Shown here: positions 1 through 17,000 of the stretch, piece after piece
Numbering within the stretch: position 1 is the first letter of the stretch
Layout of the letters: each line of letters begins with the position of its first letter
Assembly (NCBI GenBank): GCA_025526915.1
Contig: JAHLKH010000055.1
Span: 62,001-126,000, forward strand
Source: Entophlyctis helioformis
Taxonomy: Eukaryota; Chytridiomycota; Chytridiomycetes; Chytridiales; Chytriomycetaceae
Direction: 5' to 3'
DNA length: 64,000 nt
Translations under genes and position numbers: made by a program
The notes under the pieces: model-generated
What the model was told of the DNA's origin: nothing
Database searches by the model: none
What the model saw: only the letters and a program-made list of their open reading frames with translations

Positions 1-131
1 ACCACGGGCACGCGCCGGATCGCGTCCGTTTGGACACTTGCTTTTGAGCAGGAGTAACGGCGGCGTGAGTCACGGAGCACGCGTGAAAATTTGCTGTGCA
101 GTGGCACGCCGGCCATGTGCGTGTCTGTCTG

Positions 132-189
<58 letters not shown>

Positions 190-740
190 TGTGTGTGTGT
201 GTGTGTGTGGTCTGTCCCGCTGTGTGCCCCTCTATTCTCCCTCCATCCGCCCGCTGTCCGTGTGTCTGCGTATGTGCACCGGCAGCGTCCAGCAGCGTCG
301 CGCGATGGCTCCGCCCGCCTGCGCCAATCGCGGCTGAAACCGTCGGCGTCACGAGAAGGGCCGATGTTGGCTGCCATTGCGACAAACACTCGCTGTCTGC
401 GTGCGTCTGCGTCTGCGTCTGCGTGTCTGCGTGTGTGAGTGCCCATCTGCGTGTGTGTGAGTGCCCGAGCACCGCTGGCGGTCCGTCTGCGTGCACTGCC
501 CGCCTGCCCTCGACTCACCCGCCCCTGCAGACAGACCCCACCGCCCCTCCACAGCCGCCTGCACGTTCAACCGCCCGCACGTTTGTCTTGCGCCGCCCGG
601 CCCTGTGCAACGACCGTCTGAGCCTTTCTGCTGCTGGCCCGTGCTCGCCGCCGAGTCTCTCCTGGGCCGTTAGTCGCTAGTCGCTAGCCGATAGGCACAC
701 ACACCACACACACATCACACACACCACACACAGCCGCAAC
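1..740. other. Low-complexity upstream flank
   Basis: This 740-base stretch before the first gene holds a GA/GT microsatellite, G/T-rich runs near 390-470 and an ACACACC-type run at 690-733 that ends just before the start codon at 741. Reading frames here exist only because of the repeats and show no domain or composition supporting a protein. It is probably promoter and 5' UTR of the plus-strand gene at 741. Confidence 0.5.
135..209. repeat. Compound microsatellite (GA)n-(GT)n
   Basis: An uninterrupted GA dinucleotide run (about 135-187) is followed after one C by a GT run to about 209. The same GA-then-GT order recurs near 39203 and 43302. Confidence 0.95.
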
Positions 741-2729
741 ATGCCGGTCTTTGAGCTCGAAGACACCGTCGACCTCTCGGTCTCGATGGTGCACATGGTC
801 GTTGCAACCATCTTCCTGGTGCGCATGGCTCGCCTGCCAACCACCCTGTACTCGCTCGGCCTGCGCACAGTCGCCCTCCTCGTCCTCCCCGTCTGTCTGT
901 CTGGCTTCGTCAACAACAACCTTGTCGCCCCCCGCGACCGCAAGATCCCCTACACCATCCACCAGGTCCTCATGTACCTAACCATGTGCATCATGGTCTT
1001 CGTGCAGCTCGAGTTCCTCAAGGTGCTCTCGCCCTTCATCCCTGGTATGTCGCGCCGGGTCGTCTCGCTCGTCCAGTACGCACTCGCTCCGCTCATGTCC
1101 GCCGTGTTCCTCGGCTCCGCCTTTATCCTCTACGCCCCGCGGTCTTGGTCACGGTCCATCTCAGACGCCCAGAACTGGTTCATTGTCCTGTGCGCCTCGT
1201 ACCAGTCGGCCCAGGACACCTGCTTATTCGTGTTCCTTGTTTGGCACCTCCGCTCAACGTCAACGCGATTCAAGCTCGCCTACGTCGCTCTCCTTGTACT
1301 GGCATATGGCTGCGTCACCGCGCTCGTCCTCTGGCTCTTCTACCCGCGCCTGTTCCGTGGTATCCGCCGCTGGTGGCCAAGGACTGATGCGTGTGTCTTT
1401 ACGATCGACTTTGCGTCGTTTGCCTGCATGGAGCTCGCCCGCTCGGTGCTGCAGAACCAGCCGCGGCGTGGACTGGGCGATGCGAACAAGCTCCTTGAGA
1501 CAGCCATCGACGGCATGGTTGGCCGTCCGAAACAGCAGTCGATCAAGGAACTGCTGCTGTGCGGGTGGCGTCGCAAAGCCGCCAAACAGCCGTCGTCCGA
1601 CAGCAATGGTGGCGACGCCCGTGACGGCAACGGCAACGGCCGGATCGCCAAAAACAAAAACAACCGCATGGGCGACCTGCATGCAGACACCAAGAGTCTG
1701 GTGCCCATGTCGATTGTCAAGGTCGTCATGATTGGCGATCGCGAGGACGAGTCGTACAGCGATAGCCGGTACTCGACGCATAACGTGCAGCATCAACTTG
1801 ATGGCAGAAACTCGTTTAGCCCGCCGCGCTGCATCCTCGAGTCAACTGGGTCGGCGTACGATGTTGGCGGCGGCGGCGGGGGCATCGGCGTTGGTGCCAG
1901 GTGTCCACCTGGATGGCGCGCTTCGTACTCGTTTGGACGTCCGATGGGCGGTGCAGCTGTTGCTGCCATGCCACCGATTGCGACGCCGAATTCGGCATGC
2001 GGTTCTACTCACGGCATGGGCATGGGCATGGGCGTGGGTATTGCGCTGGATACGGCGTCGCACAATGACGATGGTCGTGAGAGTGGGGCTGGACACAGGA
2101 GACGCGCATCGGCGTCAGGCGCCTTGCCGCAGATGCAGCAGCCGCAAATCCAGTCGCACGGCTCGTCGGCCTCTGGGATGGATCTTGGGCACGCGGGAAT
2201 GGAGCCTTCATCGTCTGTGATGCAGCGGCCTCTGCATCCTGGCTTTGACGCGCTGCAGACGGGCATCGACCGTACACACCGGACGCTGGACGTCTCGGTG
2301 TCGCCCACGTTCCCGCCTTCACCACCCCACTCGCACGCCACGACACAGCCGCTGTCCATGCCCTCGCTGAGGCTCGACACGCAGCCGGGACGCGGTTTCG
2401 GCGGTGCCCTGCACTCGCCCACACTCGACGCTCACACCCGCCACGGGCAACCCCTTACTTCCGGCGTCGTCGTTGTGTCGCCGCACTCTCATTCCGACGA
2501 GATCACGGTCACTGGCATGGACCCACTCGGCAGAACAAGCCAGACAAGCCGCCATTCGGGCGACTCGGGCGGAACGACCCGTGTCGCGCCAGTGACTACC
2601 CCGTCCCCACAACTGCTGCCACTGCCATCGCCGCAGCTGATGCAGCCTCGCTCGCCCGTCCTCCGGGTCTGTGACTTTGACATGTCGATTGGCAGTGGCG
2701 ACAGCGGGACCGGATCCCGACTCTTTTGA
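741..2729 (+). CDS. Seven-helix membrane protein with long disordered tail (family copy 1)
   Basis: A single-exon 662-residue protein. Seven hydrophobic segments can be read in the first 240 residues, followed by about 420 residues of Ser/Gly/Pro/His-rich, probably disordered tail. It shares a fold pattern with the proteins at 11140 and 12370: a third-helix motif (here VQLEFLKVLSPF) and a seventh-helix motif FxxMExxRxxL (here FACMELARSVL). I do not recognise the family. Seven helices and a long cytoplasmic-looking tail suggest a receptor, but no class A, B or C GPCR signature is visible, so function is inference. The start ATG lies directly after an ACAC-rich leader and the first helix begins near residue 15. 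The tail contains GMGMGMG and poly-Gly stretches unlike the other two copies. Confidence 0.8.
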   Translation: MPVFELEDTVDLSVSMVHMVVATIFLVRMARLPTTLYSLGLRTVALLVLPVCLSGFVNNNLVAPRDRKIPYTIHQVLMYLTMCIMVFVQLEFLKVLSPFIPGMSRRVVSLVQYALAPLMSAVFLGSAFILYAPRSWSRSISDAQNWFIVLCASYQSAQDTCLFVFLVWHLRSTSTRFKLAYVALLVLAYGCVTALVLWLFYPRLFRGIRRWWPRTDACVFTIDFASFACMELARSVLQNQPRRGLGDANKLLETAIDGMVGRPKQQSIKELLLCGWRRKAAKQPSSDSNGGDARDGNGNGRIAKNKNNRMGDLHADTKSLVPMSIVKVVMIGDREDESYSDSRYSTHNVQHQLDGRNSFSPPRCILESTGSAYDVGGGGGGIGVGARCPPGWRASYSFGRPMGGAAVAAMPPIATPNSACGSTHGMGMGMGVGIALDTASHNDDGRESGAGHRRRASASGALPQMQQPQIQSHGSSASGMDLGHAGMEPSSSVMQRPLHPGFDALQTGIDRTHRTLDVSVSPTFPPSPPHSHATTQPLSMPSLRLDTQPGRGFGGALHSPTLDAHTRHGQPLTSGVVVVSPHSHSDEITVTGMDPLGRTSQTSRHSGDSGGTTRVAPVTTPSPQLLPLPSPQLMQPRSPVLRVCDFDMSIGSGDSGTGSRLF

Positions 2730-2924
2730 TGTCGTTTGTCCTTTATCTGATATTGAACATTGTATTGTATGCCTGCCATTGTTTGTCGTTCAAGAGTGTG
2801 TGCAGAGCCATATCGCATTGCCGGCCTAGCTTGTGCCACAATCGCTTTCTGTGGCAACCCCTTACATCACGGGATAACAAAGCTCGCAAACGCGCAAGTG
2901 TGTGTTCAGCAGGCAGAGCGGCGT

Positions 2925-3857
2925 TCATCGAAAGTTGTTCTTGCGAGTGCGCAGCGCATCCATGGCAGCAATGGCATCGCCTGCGACGCCCACAGCCTCC
3001 TGCACAGAGCGGTGGCCGACGCGCATGAACGGGTTCGTCTCCAGCTCGTCGGCGATCGTGGACGGCACAGTCTGCCCAACGCTCTGTGCCCACGCGAGCT
3101 TGTCTGCGATGCGTGTATTGGACGGTTCAATGCTAGCAGCAAAGCGCAGATTGGCAACCGTGTATTCGTGCCCGCAGTACACGGCCGTCGTTGGGGGCAA
3201 CGAGGCCAGGATGGTGTTGAGCGACTCGTGCATCTGTGACGCCGTGCCTTCAAAGAACCGGCCGCATCTGTTGGATCCGCGATGAAGGGTGAGGTGAGCA
3301 CCAACCGCCGGTTGCACTCGGCCGCAAGCAGATCCACAAGCGACTCACCCGCCCACAAACAGCGTGTCGCCTGTGAAGACGGCACGGTCCTCTGAGCCCC
3401 CGCTCGCAGAGCCAACGGCCGGCGCTTCGCACAGGAAGGACACACTGCCGCGTGTGTGGCACGGCGTCAGCAGGGCCGTCACCTTGATCGACCCCACATG
3501 GAACACATCGCCGTGCGCAAGCGTGTGCGTCAGTCCCGGCACCCGCTCGTCTGCGCCGTACACATCCAGCCCCGGCAGCTCCTTGAGCATGCCCATGTTG
3601 CCGCCGGCGTGGTCGCCGTGGTGGTGGGTGGTCAGGATGCTCTTGACGGCGGCCAGGGTTGGGATCGTGGCCTGCGACACCAGCTGCCGCAGCGCCTTGG
3701 TGACGACCGCTGGCTCGGCCGGGTCGATGACGGCGGCAGTCTGTGTCTGCGGGCAGACGAGCACGTAGGCGTAGTTGTCCTGGAGCACTGGAACCGGGTG
3801 GATGAGCATGCTGCGTGCGTGTGCGAGTGTCTTGACAAGCGCGGCGAGCCGGTGCAT
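2925..3857 (-). CDS. Hydroxyacylglutathione hydrolase (glyoxalase II)
   Basis: Hydrolyses S-lactoylglutathione to lactate and glutathione, the second step of methylglyoxal detoxification. Two exons: 3857-3349 and 3267-2925, joined by an 81-nt intron (GTGAGT...CAACAG). The splice restores the family motif GDTLFVGGCGRFFEGTA exactly. The metallo-beta-lactamase zinc site THHHGDHAGG is complete, as are the later CHTRGSVSF and YCGHEYT motifs, which bind the second metal. The mature start is probably the Met of MLIHPVPVLQDNYAY at 3809. Met 3857 adds 16 residues rich in Arg, Leu and Ala that could be a mitochondrial presequence, and a further Met lies at 3911. Length is 267-283 residues against about 260 usual. 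It is divergent from the ABC transporter at 3975, with about 117 bp between. Confidence 0.93.
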
Positions 3858-3974
3858 GCCGACGTCGGCAAACGCGGCAAACGCGGCCCGAGCCGATTCG
3901 TTGGTGCACATCCGAACGGGATCTGCACCGGCGGCTTTGCCAACGCCCTCGGCACTTGAACGGCGGCGTGCACC

Positions 3975-10308
<6,334 letters not shown>

Positions 10309-10354
10309 GCGCTCCTCCTCGGTCGGCTCCTCGGTAGCAGCGCTGCCATTGTCT

Positions 10355-10403
10355 GTCAGCCAGCCAGCCAGCCAGTCAGCCAGTCAGTCAGTCAGTCAGT
10401 CAG

Positions 10404-10434
<31 letters not shown>

Positions 10435-10436
10435 TC
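10355..10436. repeat. (CAGC)n/(CAGT)n tetranucleotide repeat
   Basis: Blocks of CAGC, then CAGT, then CAGC tetranucleotides just upstream of the presenilin exon. On the minus strand the repeat ends in CTGACAG, a usable splice acceptor at 10353, so it may lie inside an intron. Confidence 0.9.
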
Positions 10437-10566
10437 AACGGCCGTGGCTCAAGATGTGGCGTCATGGAGTTGTTGGCAGCCGCTGCGCACAACAGGTGGA
10501 CAGACGCTTGCACATTGGGCAGGTGGCGGTGCGGGTAACGTACCGTGCACAGCGCCTGCACCGTAC

Positions 10567-10611
10567 CTCCTCCTGCTGCTGCTGCTACCGCTGCTGCCTG
10601 CTGCGACTGCC

Positions 10612-10642
<31 letters not shown>

Positions 10643-11107
10643 TTGGGCAGCGAGCTCCCGGCGTCGACGAGCGACGCCCTCGCACACCTGCTTGTGCTCA
10701 GCCCAGTGCTGCGTCTGGCAGTCGGTCGAGCAGTAGCACGCTGGTGCCGCTGGTGCCGGCGATGCCGCTGTTGTCGCTGCCGGTGCTGCTGCACTGCCTG
10801 CTGCAGGGCCACAGAGCGAGCACATGAACAGCGCCGGCTTGCCGCAAACGACGCACGACCGAGCCGGCTGCCGCTGCCTCTGTGGCTGACACTGCTGGGC
10901 CCATTGCTGCTGCTGCTGTTGTTTTTGTTGCTGTTGCTGCTGCTGTTGCCCAGACTCGTCTGCGGCTGCCCACCGCCGGGCATGCCTGTGCTCATGTTGG
11001 TCTGTCGTGGAATCGCAAACCACGCTTGCGGGGTTTTGCGGTGCCACCCATCTCCACCGACCCATATGTATCGGCGGCACAAACGGCCCTCCCACCGAAA
11101 CAACCAA
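10567..11107 (-). CDS. MYND zinc-finger exon with polyglutamine, possibly the 5' exon of presenilin
   Basis: The minus-strand frame encodes a MYND finger: CVVCGKPALFMC followed by CYCSTDCQTQHWAEHKQVC, with the Cys/His ligands of the family in place. A glutamine run precedes it and a second follows it. MYND domains bind proline-rich peptides. A donor at 10566 (GAG/GTACGG, phase 1) matches the acceptor at 10353, and the join leads in frame through DNGSAATEEPTEEERMEDIKYS into presenilin TM1. This may therefore be the N-terminal exon of a MYND-presenilin fusion, or a separate small gene ending in the frame open to 10400. The 5' end is unclear: Met 11107 leaves only 32 bp to the divergent gene at 11140, and a Ser/Asn-rich frame starting MSTGMPGGG is an alternative N-terminus if a one-base error is present. 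Confidence 0.6.
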
Positions 11108-11139
11108 CTCGCGATTGCCTCAATATCCAACAGCGACGC

Positions 11140-12039
11140 ATGCCGGCACTGGATCCACTCATCTATGCCTGCATCGGCCTCTCCGCAGCCGAGGTTGTCG
11201 CGGCCATCCTCTTTCTGTACGCGTTCCGCACCATGTCCCACACCAGATACTCGGCCGGCCTGCGCATCTCGTGCGTGCTGGTCATCCCAATCGCCATTAC
11301 CCAAACCGCCGTACCACTCTCACCCATCCTGCAAGGCGATCCGCATCGCACGGTTGGGTTCACAATGCTGCTTTACTCGGTCGTGTCGTCGTTTGCGCTC
11401 ACGCAGCTCGAGTTCCTCAAAACTCTGGCTGCGCTCTTCTCCACCATCACGGACAGCGCCATTGTCAAGGCTCAGATCTTTGTTGGCGTCGCCAGCATCG
11501 CATACATCGCCTCCCCACTTTTGTTCCTCATGCTCTATTCATCAGACATGACCATTTTGACAATCGCTTCGGCAGCCTGGTCGGGTCTCGTTGGTCTCTA
11601 TGATCTGGGTCAGCAGTCATTGTTGCTCTTTTGCGTTCTCCGTCGCTTGCCAGGAGTCAGTATCGGATTCAGGGTCGGATACATGGCGCTGACCGTCTTT
11701 GGGTGCAGCATGATGTTCCTTGGAATTAGCCTCGCGTCCAGGAAGCGATCCTTGCCACAGACCGCCCTGATGAATCTTGTCATTCCTGCCTTTGGGCTCT
11801 GCTCGTTTGCGGCGATGGAGACATTTCGAGTCGCGCTGTACAGGGTCAAACGGCCAAGCGTCAAGCCTGCCAAGGCTGCCAAGGCTGCCAAGCCCGACCA
11901 AAACACAAAAGCGCCACGCATGAATACCGTGAGCAGGCTGATACAGTCAAGAGAAGTGTCTTCCAGACCAACGCCGACACCGACGGTCGAGCTTGGCATG
12001 TCACCTGGCGGTCCGACTCCCACACTGTTCCCCCAATAA
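11140..12039 (+). CDS. Seven-helix membrane protein (family copy 2)
   Basis: A 299-residue protein beginning MPALDPLIYACIG. Seven hydrophobic segments can be read, at about residues 8-30, 42-62, 70-97, 107-130, 138-162, 170-190 and 198-220, and a short basic/Pro-rich tail follows. Signature motifs are TQLEFLKTLAALFS at helix 3, WSGLVGLYDLGQQSLLLFCVLRRLPG at helix 5 and CSFAAMETFRVAL at helix 7. The frame is open further upstream to 10882, but that part overlaps the MYND exon on the other strand, and homology with copy 3 starts at Met 11140, which fixes the start. It is the cleanest member of the three-gene family. It has no recognised family name; a receptor-like role is inference only. Confidence 0.85.
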   Translation: MPALDPLIYACIGLSAAEVVAAILFLYAFRTMSHTRYSAGLRISCVLVIPIAITQTAVPLSPILQGDPHRTVGFTMLLYSVVSSFALTQLEFLKTLAALFSTITDSAIVKAQIFVGVASIAYIASPLLFLMLYSSDMTILTIASAAWSGLVGLYDLGQQSLLLFCVLRRLPGVSIGFRVGYMALTVFGCSMMFLGISLASRKRSLPQTALMNLVIPAFGLCSFAAMETFRVALYRVKRPSVKPAKAAKAAKPDQNTKAPRMNTVSRLIQSREVSSRPTPTPTVELGMSPGGPTPTLFPQ

Positions 12040-12369
12040 ATCGAGACGTCAATTCTAGGATGGTTCGTTTCGCATGGTTGCATCTGGCTGTTGTCTGCAA
12101 TGCAACAAGCCATATCCCTTCCCATATCGACGTATCGACAGCAGCCTTTCTCCCGTATCCAGTCACCATCGCGCGAAGCCTGGATTTCGTTTGCCATGCC
12201 CACGTCAATGGATCGAGTGCTGTTGCCATCGAGTTCGCGTTACACAAGCTGCAAGAACAACCTGCTTCATTGTCTCGAGTGACGTCTTGCCATTGTTTGC
12301 ATGCCTAGGTCCTTCCGTTGACCAGATAAACACACGTTTTTTGCTTGGAACGCAACCTGCCCCACGAAA

Positions 12370-13229
12370 ATGGACAGCACAGCCGGTCAGATGTGCGTGG
12401 TAATGGCCGCAATCGAGGTGCTCGCCGCCGGCGGTTTCTTCATCGTCTTCTACCGCATGTCGCCGACTATCTACTCCATCGGCCTGCGAGTCTCGTGCCT
12501 TTTGGTCATTCCTGCCGCCGCTCTGCAAGTTGCGTGCGTATTCAGCATTGACCCTGCTGTGTCGGTTTCAGCAGCGAGCTCGCTGTACTCGGTGACATCA
12601 GTATTCGTGCTTACGCAGCTCGAGTTTCTCAAGACACTCGCATCTCTCTTTAGCAGCATCAAGCCCATCACGATTACTCGTGTCCAGATCGCCATCGCCG
12701 TCATCAGTGTCTTCTACGTCGCCACTGGCTTTAGCTCGTTCGTGTCCGAGGCTTTTCGCCAAAAAGCCACATTGCATCTGCGATTTGGTCAGGAGTTGTT
12801 GGGCTGTATGATGTTTCCCAACAATGCCTCCTCCTATTCTGCGTGCTGCGTCGACTTCCAGCCACAACGCCGTTTTTCAAAGTCGTTTACTCTCTTTTTG
12901 CGATCGTTGGGTGCAGTGTCCTTCTCGCCGGCTTGGGGATGTCGGCTATGAAACGAACACGGGAGCAGTCGGTTCTCATGAATCTCTGTATCCCTGCATT
13001 TGCTTTGTGCTCCTTTGCGACCATGGAGTTGTTCCGCTTGGCCCTGCAACACTCGAAGCGACCAGCCAAGCCAAAGGCGTCCAAGGATAAGTTGATCAAC
13101 AGCGCAAAGGGTTTCAAGGCCCGTTTCTTCAAGCACATCTCCAGCAAAGGATCGCAGGAATCAGAGTCAACGTCAACCAACCTGCCCAATACGCCAAGCC
13201 CAACGATCATGCCCGACGGAGTCTTTTAA
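12370..13229 (+). CDS. Seven-helix membrane protein (family copy 3), one frameshift
   Basis: Close paralogue of the preceding gene, in tandem 330 bp downstream. The first part (MDSTAGQMCVVMAAIEVL...) runs in one frame to about 12775. From there the conserved helix 5 motif WSGVVGLYDVSQQCLLLFC and helix 7 motif CSFATMELFRLAL continue in the frame that stops at 13229. No intron signal fits. One missing base in the A5 run near 12761 would join the frames, giving about 287 residues. Helix 3 carries TQLEFLKTLASLFS. Treated as an intact gene with a probable sequence error; a young pseudogene is the alternative. Its 3' end faces the NRPS stop 80 bp away. Confidence 0.75.
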
Positions 13230-13309
13230 CTGAGCTTGCACCTGTCCATAAACCTCTCTTATTACTTTGGTCTTTGCCCGTCCAAATGCGCCACAAACCT
13301 TCAGCAGTC

Positions 13310-14015
13310 TCAACACGCCAGCTCCGATCCTGCCATCTTGACGATCGCGCCAACAAGATCCTTGACAAACTCGCCATCTCGTGGAATGTCATGGCCAGTC
13401 GTGAACAAGGTCGAGTCGCATGTTGGCTCTGTATGAAGACCGCAGACCAGTGCGGAACGCTGCGTCTTCGTTACTGCCGTGCGCGTGAATGGATGGGATG
13501 CTGATACCACCAACATCGCCGCCTTGTACCAATACCCCTGGGATATGGTGGCTTGTCTGGTCAAGGCGAAGGGGAGAGAGAAGAACACTAAACTGCCATG
13601 TGCGCTGGATCTTGCGACTTTCGGCGAGTTTGTCGAGGATCTCAATGACCATGGCACCTTGCGAGAAGCCCAGCAGACCGTCAATGGGACCAAGGGATGC
13701 AAGACGGTCCACGATGTACGACGACAAACGCTCAACGTCCAGTTGGTCGATCGCCTTGGACTTGGGATGCCACTCGAACCACTCCATATCGGGATAGATC
13801 TCACTCATGGCTGTGGGGATGACAGAAGGATGTCAGTTGTGGGATAGAAGCATGCGTGATCAGACAGAGGAGACTTACGTGAAGAAGACGTCTTGAAAGG
13901 TGCTTGGATAAACACAAACTCGATGCTGTCGCCAAAGTGTGCCTTGAGACCAGACAGCTGGAACTCCATGTGGACGGGTTGGAAGCCTGGCCGTGGAGAC
14001 AGGCGATACGGATGA
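13310..14015 (-). other. FSH1-like serine hydrolase domain at the NRPS C-terminus
   Basis: Directly after the last carrier domain comes IRIACLHGQASN, the first strand of FSH1-family alpha/beta hydrolases. EFVFIQAPFKT, the nucleophile elbow GPIDGLLGFSQGA and, near the end, GHDIPRDGEFVKDLVG follow. The part before 13879 and the part after 13810 are joined by a 68-nt intron (GTAAGT...CCACAG). The position suggests the domain releases the peptide in place of a canonical type I thioesterase. Two one-base frame changes (about 13977 and 13400) interrupt it. If those are real mutations the release domain would be truncated. Confidence 0.8.
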
Positions 14016-17000
14016 CATTCGTGTTGCTGCTCTCATCCTTGATGGAAGTCTTGCGTGCGGCTGGAAGAACTGCCCTGGTGAGCAGTCCAAGGGTCGGATG
14101 CTTGAAGACGGTCTGCAGGGACAGAGCCGGGCAGTCAAAGGTGGACTGGATCTTGCGGACGAGAACGATCGCGTTCAAGGAGTTGCCACCGAGCGCAAAG
14201 AACGACGTGTTGCGCCCAATCGACTCGACCGGCACGCCAAGCACATCGGCCCACACGGCTGCCATGCGCATCTCGGCATCGCTCGACAGGCTCTCGACAG
14301 CAATCACAACGTCCATGGCTGCGAGTGCCTTCTTGTCCGTCTTGCCGTTGGCGTTGGTCGGCATGGCGTCCAGTCCCACAAACACGGCAGGCACCATGTA
14401 CGCTGGCAGGTGCTCCGACACCACATCACGCAGCTCGTCGGCGTCAATGTCGGCCGGGTGTCACAAAGCCAACCAGGTGCGTCTTGTCCTTGACGATCGC
14501 TGCGGCTGCCGTCACACGCGGGTGCTTCATCAGTGCGGCTGCAACCTCGTCCAGCTCAATGCGGTATCCCTTGAGCTTGACCTGGTCGTCGCGGCGTCCA
14601 ATGATCTCGAAGCGGCCGTCGGGAAGCATGCGTCCGAGATCGCCCGTCTTGAACATGCGGCTGCCACACTTGGCTGCAAACTCGCCGCTCGCAAACGGAT
14701 CGGCCAGGAACTTGTCGGCCGTCATCTCGGGAAGGTTGATGTATCCAGGCGACACGCCAATGCCGCCAATGAACATCTCGCCCATCACACCAGCAGGCAC
14801 GCGACGCATCTGCTCGTCAAGGATGTGGCACGAAGCGTTATCGATGGCAGATCCGATTGTGATATCATCACCAACAGTGAGCTTGGCGGCGTGCGACATG
14901 ATCGAGATCTCAGACGGTCCATATGCATTCGTGAACGTGACCTTGGACGACCACAGATCCTTGAGCTCCTTGGGACACGCCTCGCCGGCAACACTCACAA
15001 ACCTGAGACCAGCGAAGTTGGACGGGTCGCCAAGCTGCGATAGACCGGTTGGTGTGATGATGATGGCGTCGACCTTGGCAATGGTGGCGAAAGCATCTTC
15101 CTCACGGAGCACAAGAGTGCCGCCATTGCAGAGCGCTGTCCAGATCTCGCACTGGCAGCCGTCGAAGCCGATAGCCATGAACTGTGCCATGCGAGTCTGT
15201 GGCGAAACGCCAAATACGGAACGACCTGAGAGTGCGACGTTCACGATGCCATAGTGAGGCATGAGCACGCCCTTTGGGTTGCCCGTCGAGCCTGACGTGT
15301 ACACGATCATGAACACATCCAATCGAGATGCGGCGTGCTGCTTGTCAGCCGATGCCTGGAATGCGACAACGTCCTTGGTTGATGCAGCTGTCTTGAGAGC
15401 ATCGGCCGACACCATCACCACTCGCACGGTGGATGGCAGCTGCAGCTGGTCGATACGCTCGCGCTCAGACTCGGTCGACAGCACAACCGTCACGCCTGCA
15501 TCGGCGAGAATGAACCGGATGCGCTCGGCTGGGAACTTGGAGTCGAGCGGCACAATCGTCGCGCCAGTCTTGAGCACAGCGAGCAGTGCAAGCGGGAACT
15601 CGAGGCACCGCTGCATGATCACTGCGACGCGTGAGCCAACGCCAATGCCGCCAAGTGCGACGATCTGGTTGGCAAGCAGAGTGCCGCACTTGTCCATCGC
15701 GCCATACGTGATCGACTCGTCGCCATACTCGACGGCCGTCCAGTCGGGATGCTCGACAGCGCGTGCCTCGAAGCCGCGGTGCACTGCCTCGTATGGCAGA
15801 TCCACAACTGGTCCGAAGCTGTGCGTGTCGAGTAACAGCTGCTGTTCAACTGTAAGCTGGTCAAGCTCAGCAACCGTCATCTTGCCGTCGATCGCTGTGT
15901 CGCCTGCGAGTTGACCAAGGACAGTCGCAAACTTGTCAACCATAGACCGCACAACGGCCTCGTGGACGTTGTGTGCCTCGAACGAGCAGGCGATCCCGAT
16001 GGTGCTGCCTTTATGCACTACGCAAACAGACACTGATGAATCGGTGAACTCTTTGGCTTGTACCGGCTCGAAGCTGAATGGCAGGTTCATGCCGTCAGTG
16101 TCGCTCGTCGGGTAATTCTCATACACCATGATCGTGTCAAACAGCTTGTCCGTCGTTGGCACACCCGACCATCGCTGCACGTCCACAAGCGAGCAGTGCG
16201 AGTGCGGCATTGCGTCCGCAGAGAACAACTGGATCGATGCGAGCAGCTGCGACGCCGTCATGTCGTCCGTCAAGTGAGCCGGCACGGGGATCGTGTTGAT
16301 GAGCACACCAACCGTTTGGCCCAGACCGTCGATGCCGCCGTCGCGTCCCGACACAACTGAGCCAAACACGACGTGCTCGTTGCGTGTGTAGTGCCGCAAT
16401 GTCATGGCCCAGGCGGCACGCAGCAGTGTCGAAACCGTGATGCCCTGCGTCTTGCACACCTCGTTCAGTCGTGCAAGCGTCACAGAATTGTCAAATGCCT
16501 TGTACTTGGGACCAAGAAGTGCGTCGGCATCGGGGTTCGGAAGCGACAGCTTGGATGTGTTGGCGACTAGCGACAGCGACTCGGCCCAGAACGCCTGGCT
16601 GGCGTCGGGAGACTGACCGATCTGCCACTCGACATAGTCACGGAACGAGGCTCCCTCGGCGACCACCGGCTGGCCGGCACATGCTCGAATCAGGTTGCTT
16701 TCGATGATTGGCAGCGACCATCCATCTGTGACAGAGTGCTGCTGCGTCCAGAACAGGCGGACGCGGCCATCTATTGTATATGGAATGTCGAATGCATCGA
16801 TGGCGGTCAGCGCAAGCCATACAGTACACATGTAGGCGTCATCGAGGCAATGCACATCTCACCTGCAAGCGCGACGCTGTGGAATCGTTGGAACGACTTG
16901 CTTGCCATGCTGAAGCCGCGCTGGCGGTCGGATGCAAGGAACGCGTCTGTCATGGCATCAAGCGACTGCGTCTCGACCGGCCACGTGTCCGCACTGTTTG

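Noticed and set aside
96..680. Open frame of 194 codons at the window start
   Set aside because: Driven by GA and GT dinucleotide repeats (Glu-Arg and Cys-Val runs); no domain and overlapping frames equally open.
10355..10436. Regular tetranucleotide blocks considered as a CRISPR-like array
   Set aside because: Contiguous 4-bp units with no spacers in a eukaryotic context; simple microsatellite.
12370..13229. Intron considered as the cause of the frame change in 7TM copy 3
   Set aside because: Only a roughly 25-nt GT-AG interval would fit between the conserved parts, too short; a one-base change in an A run explains it better.
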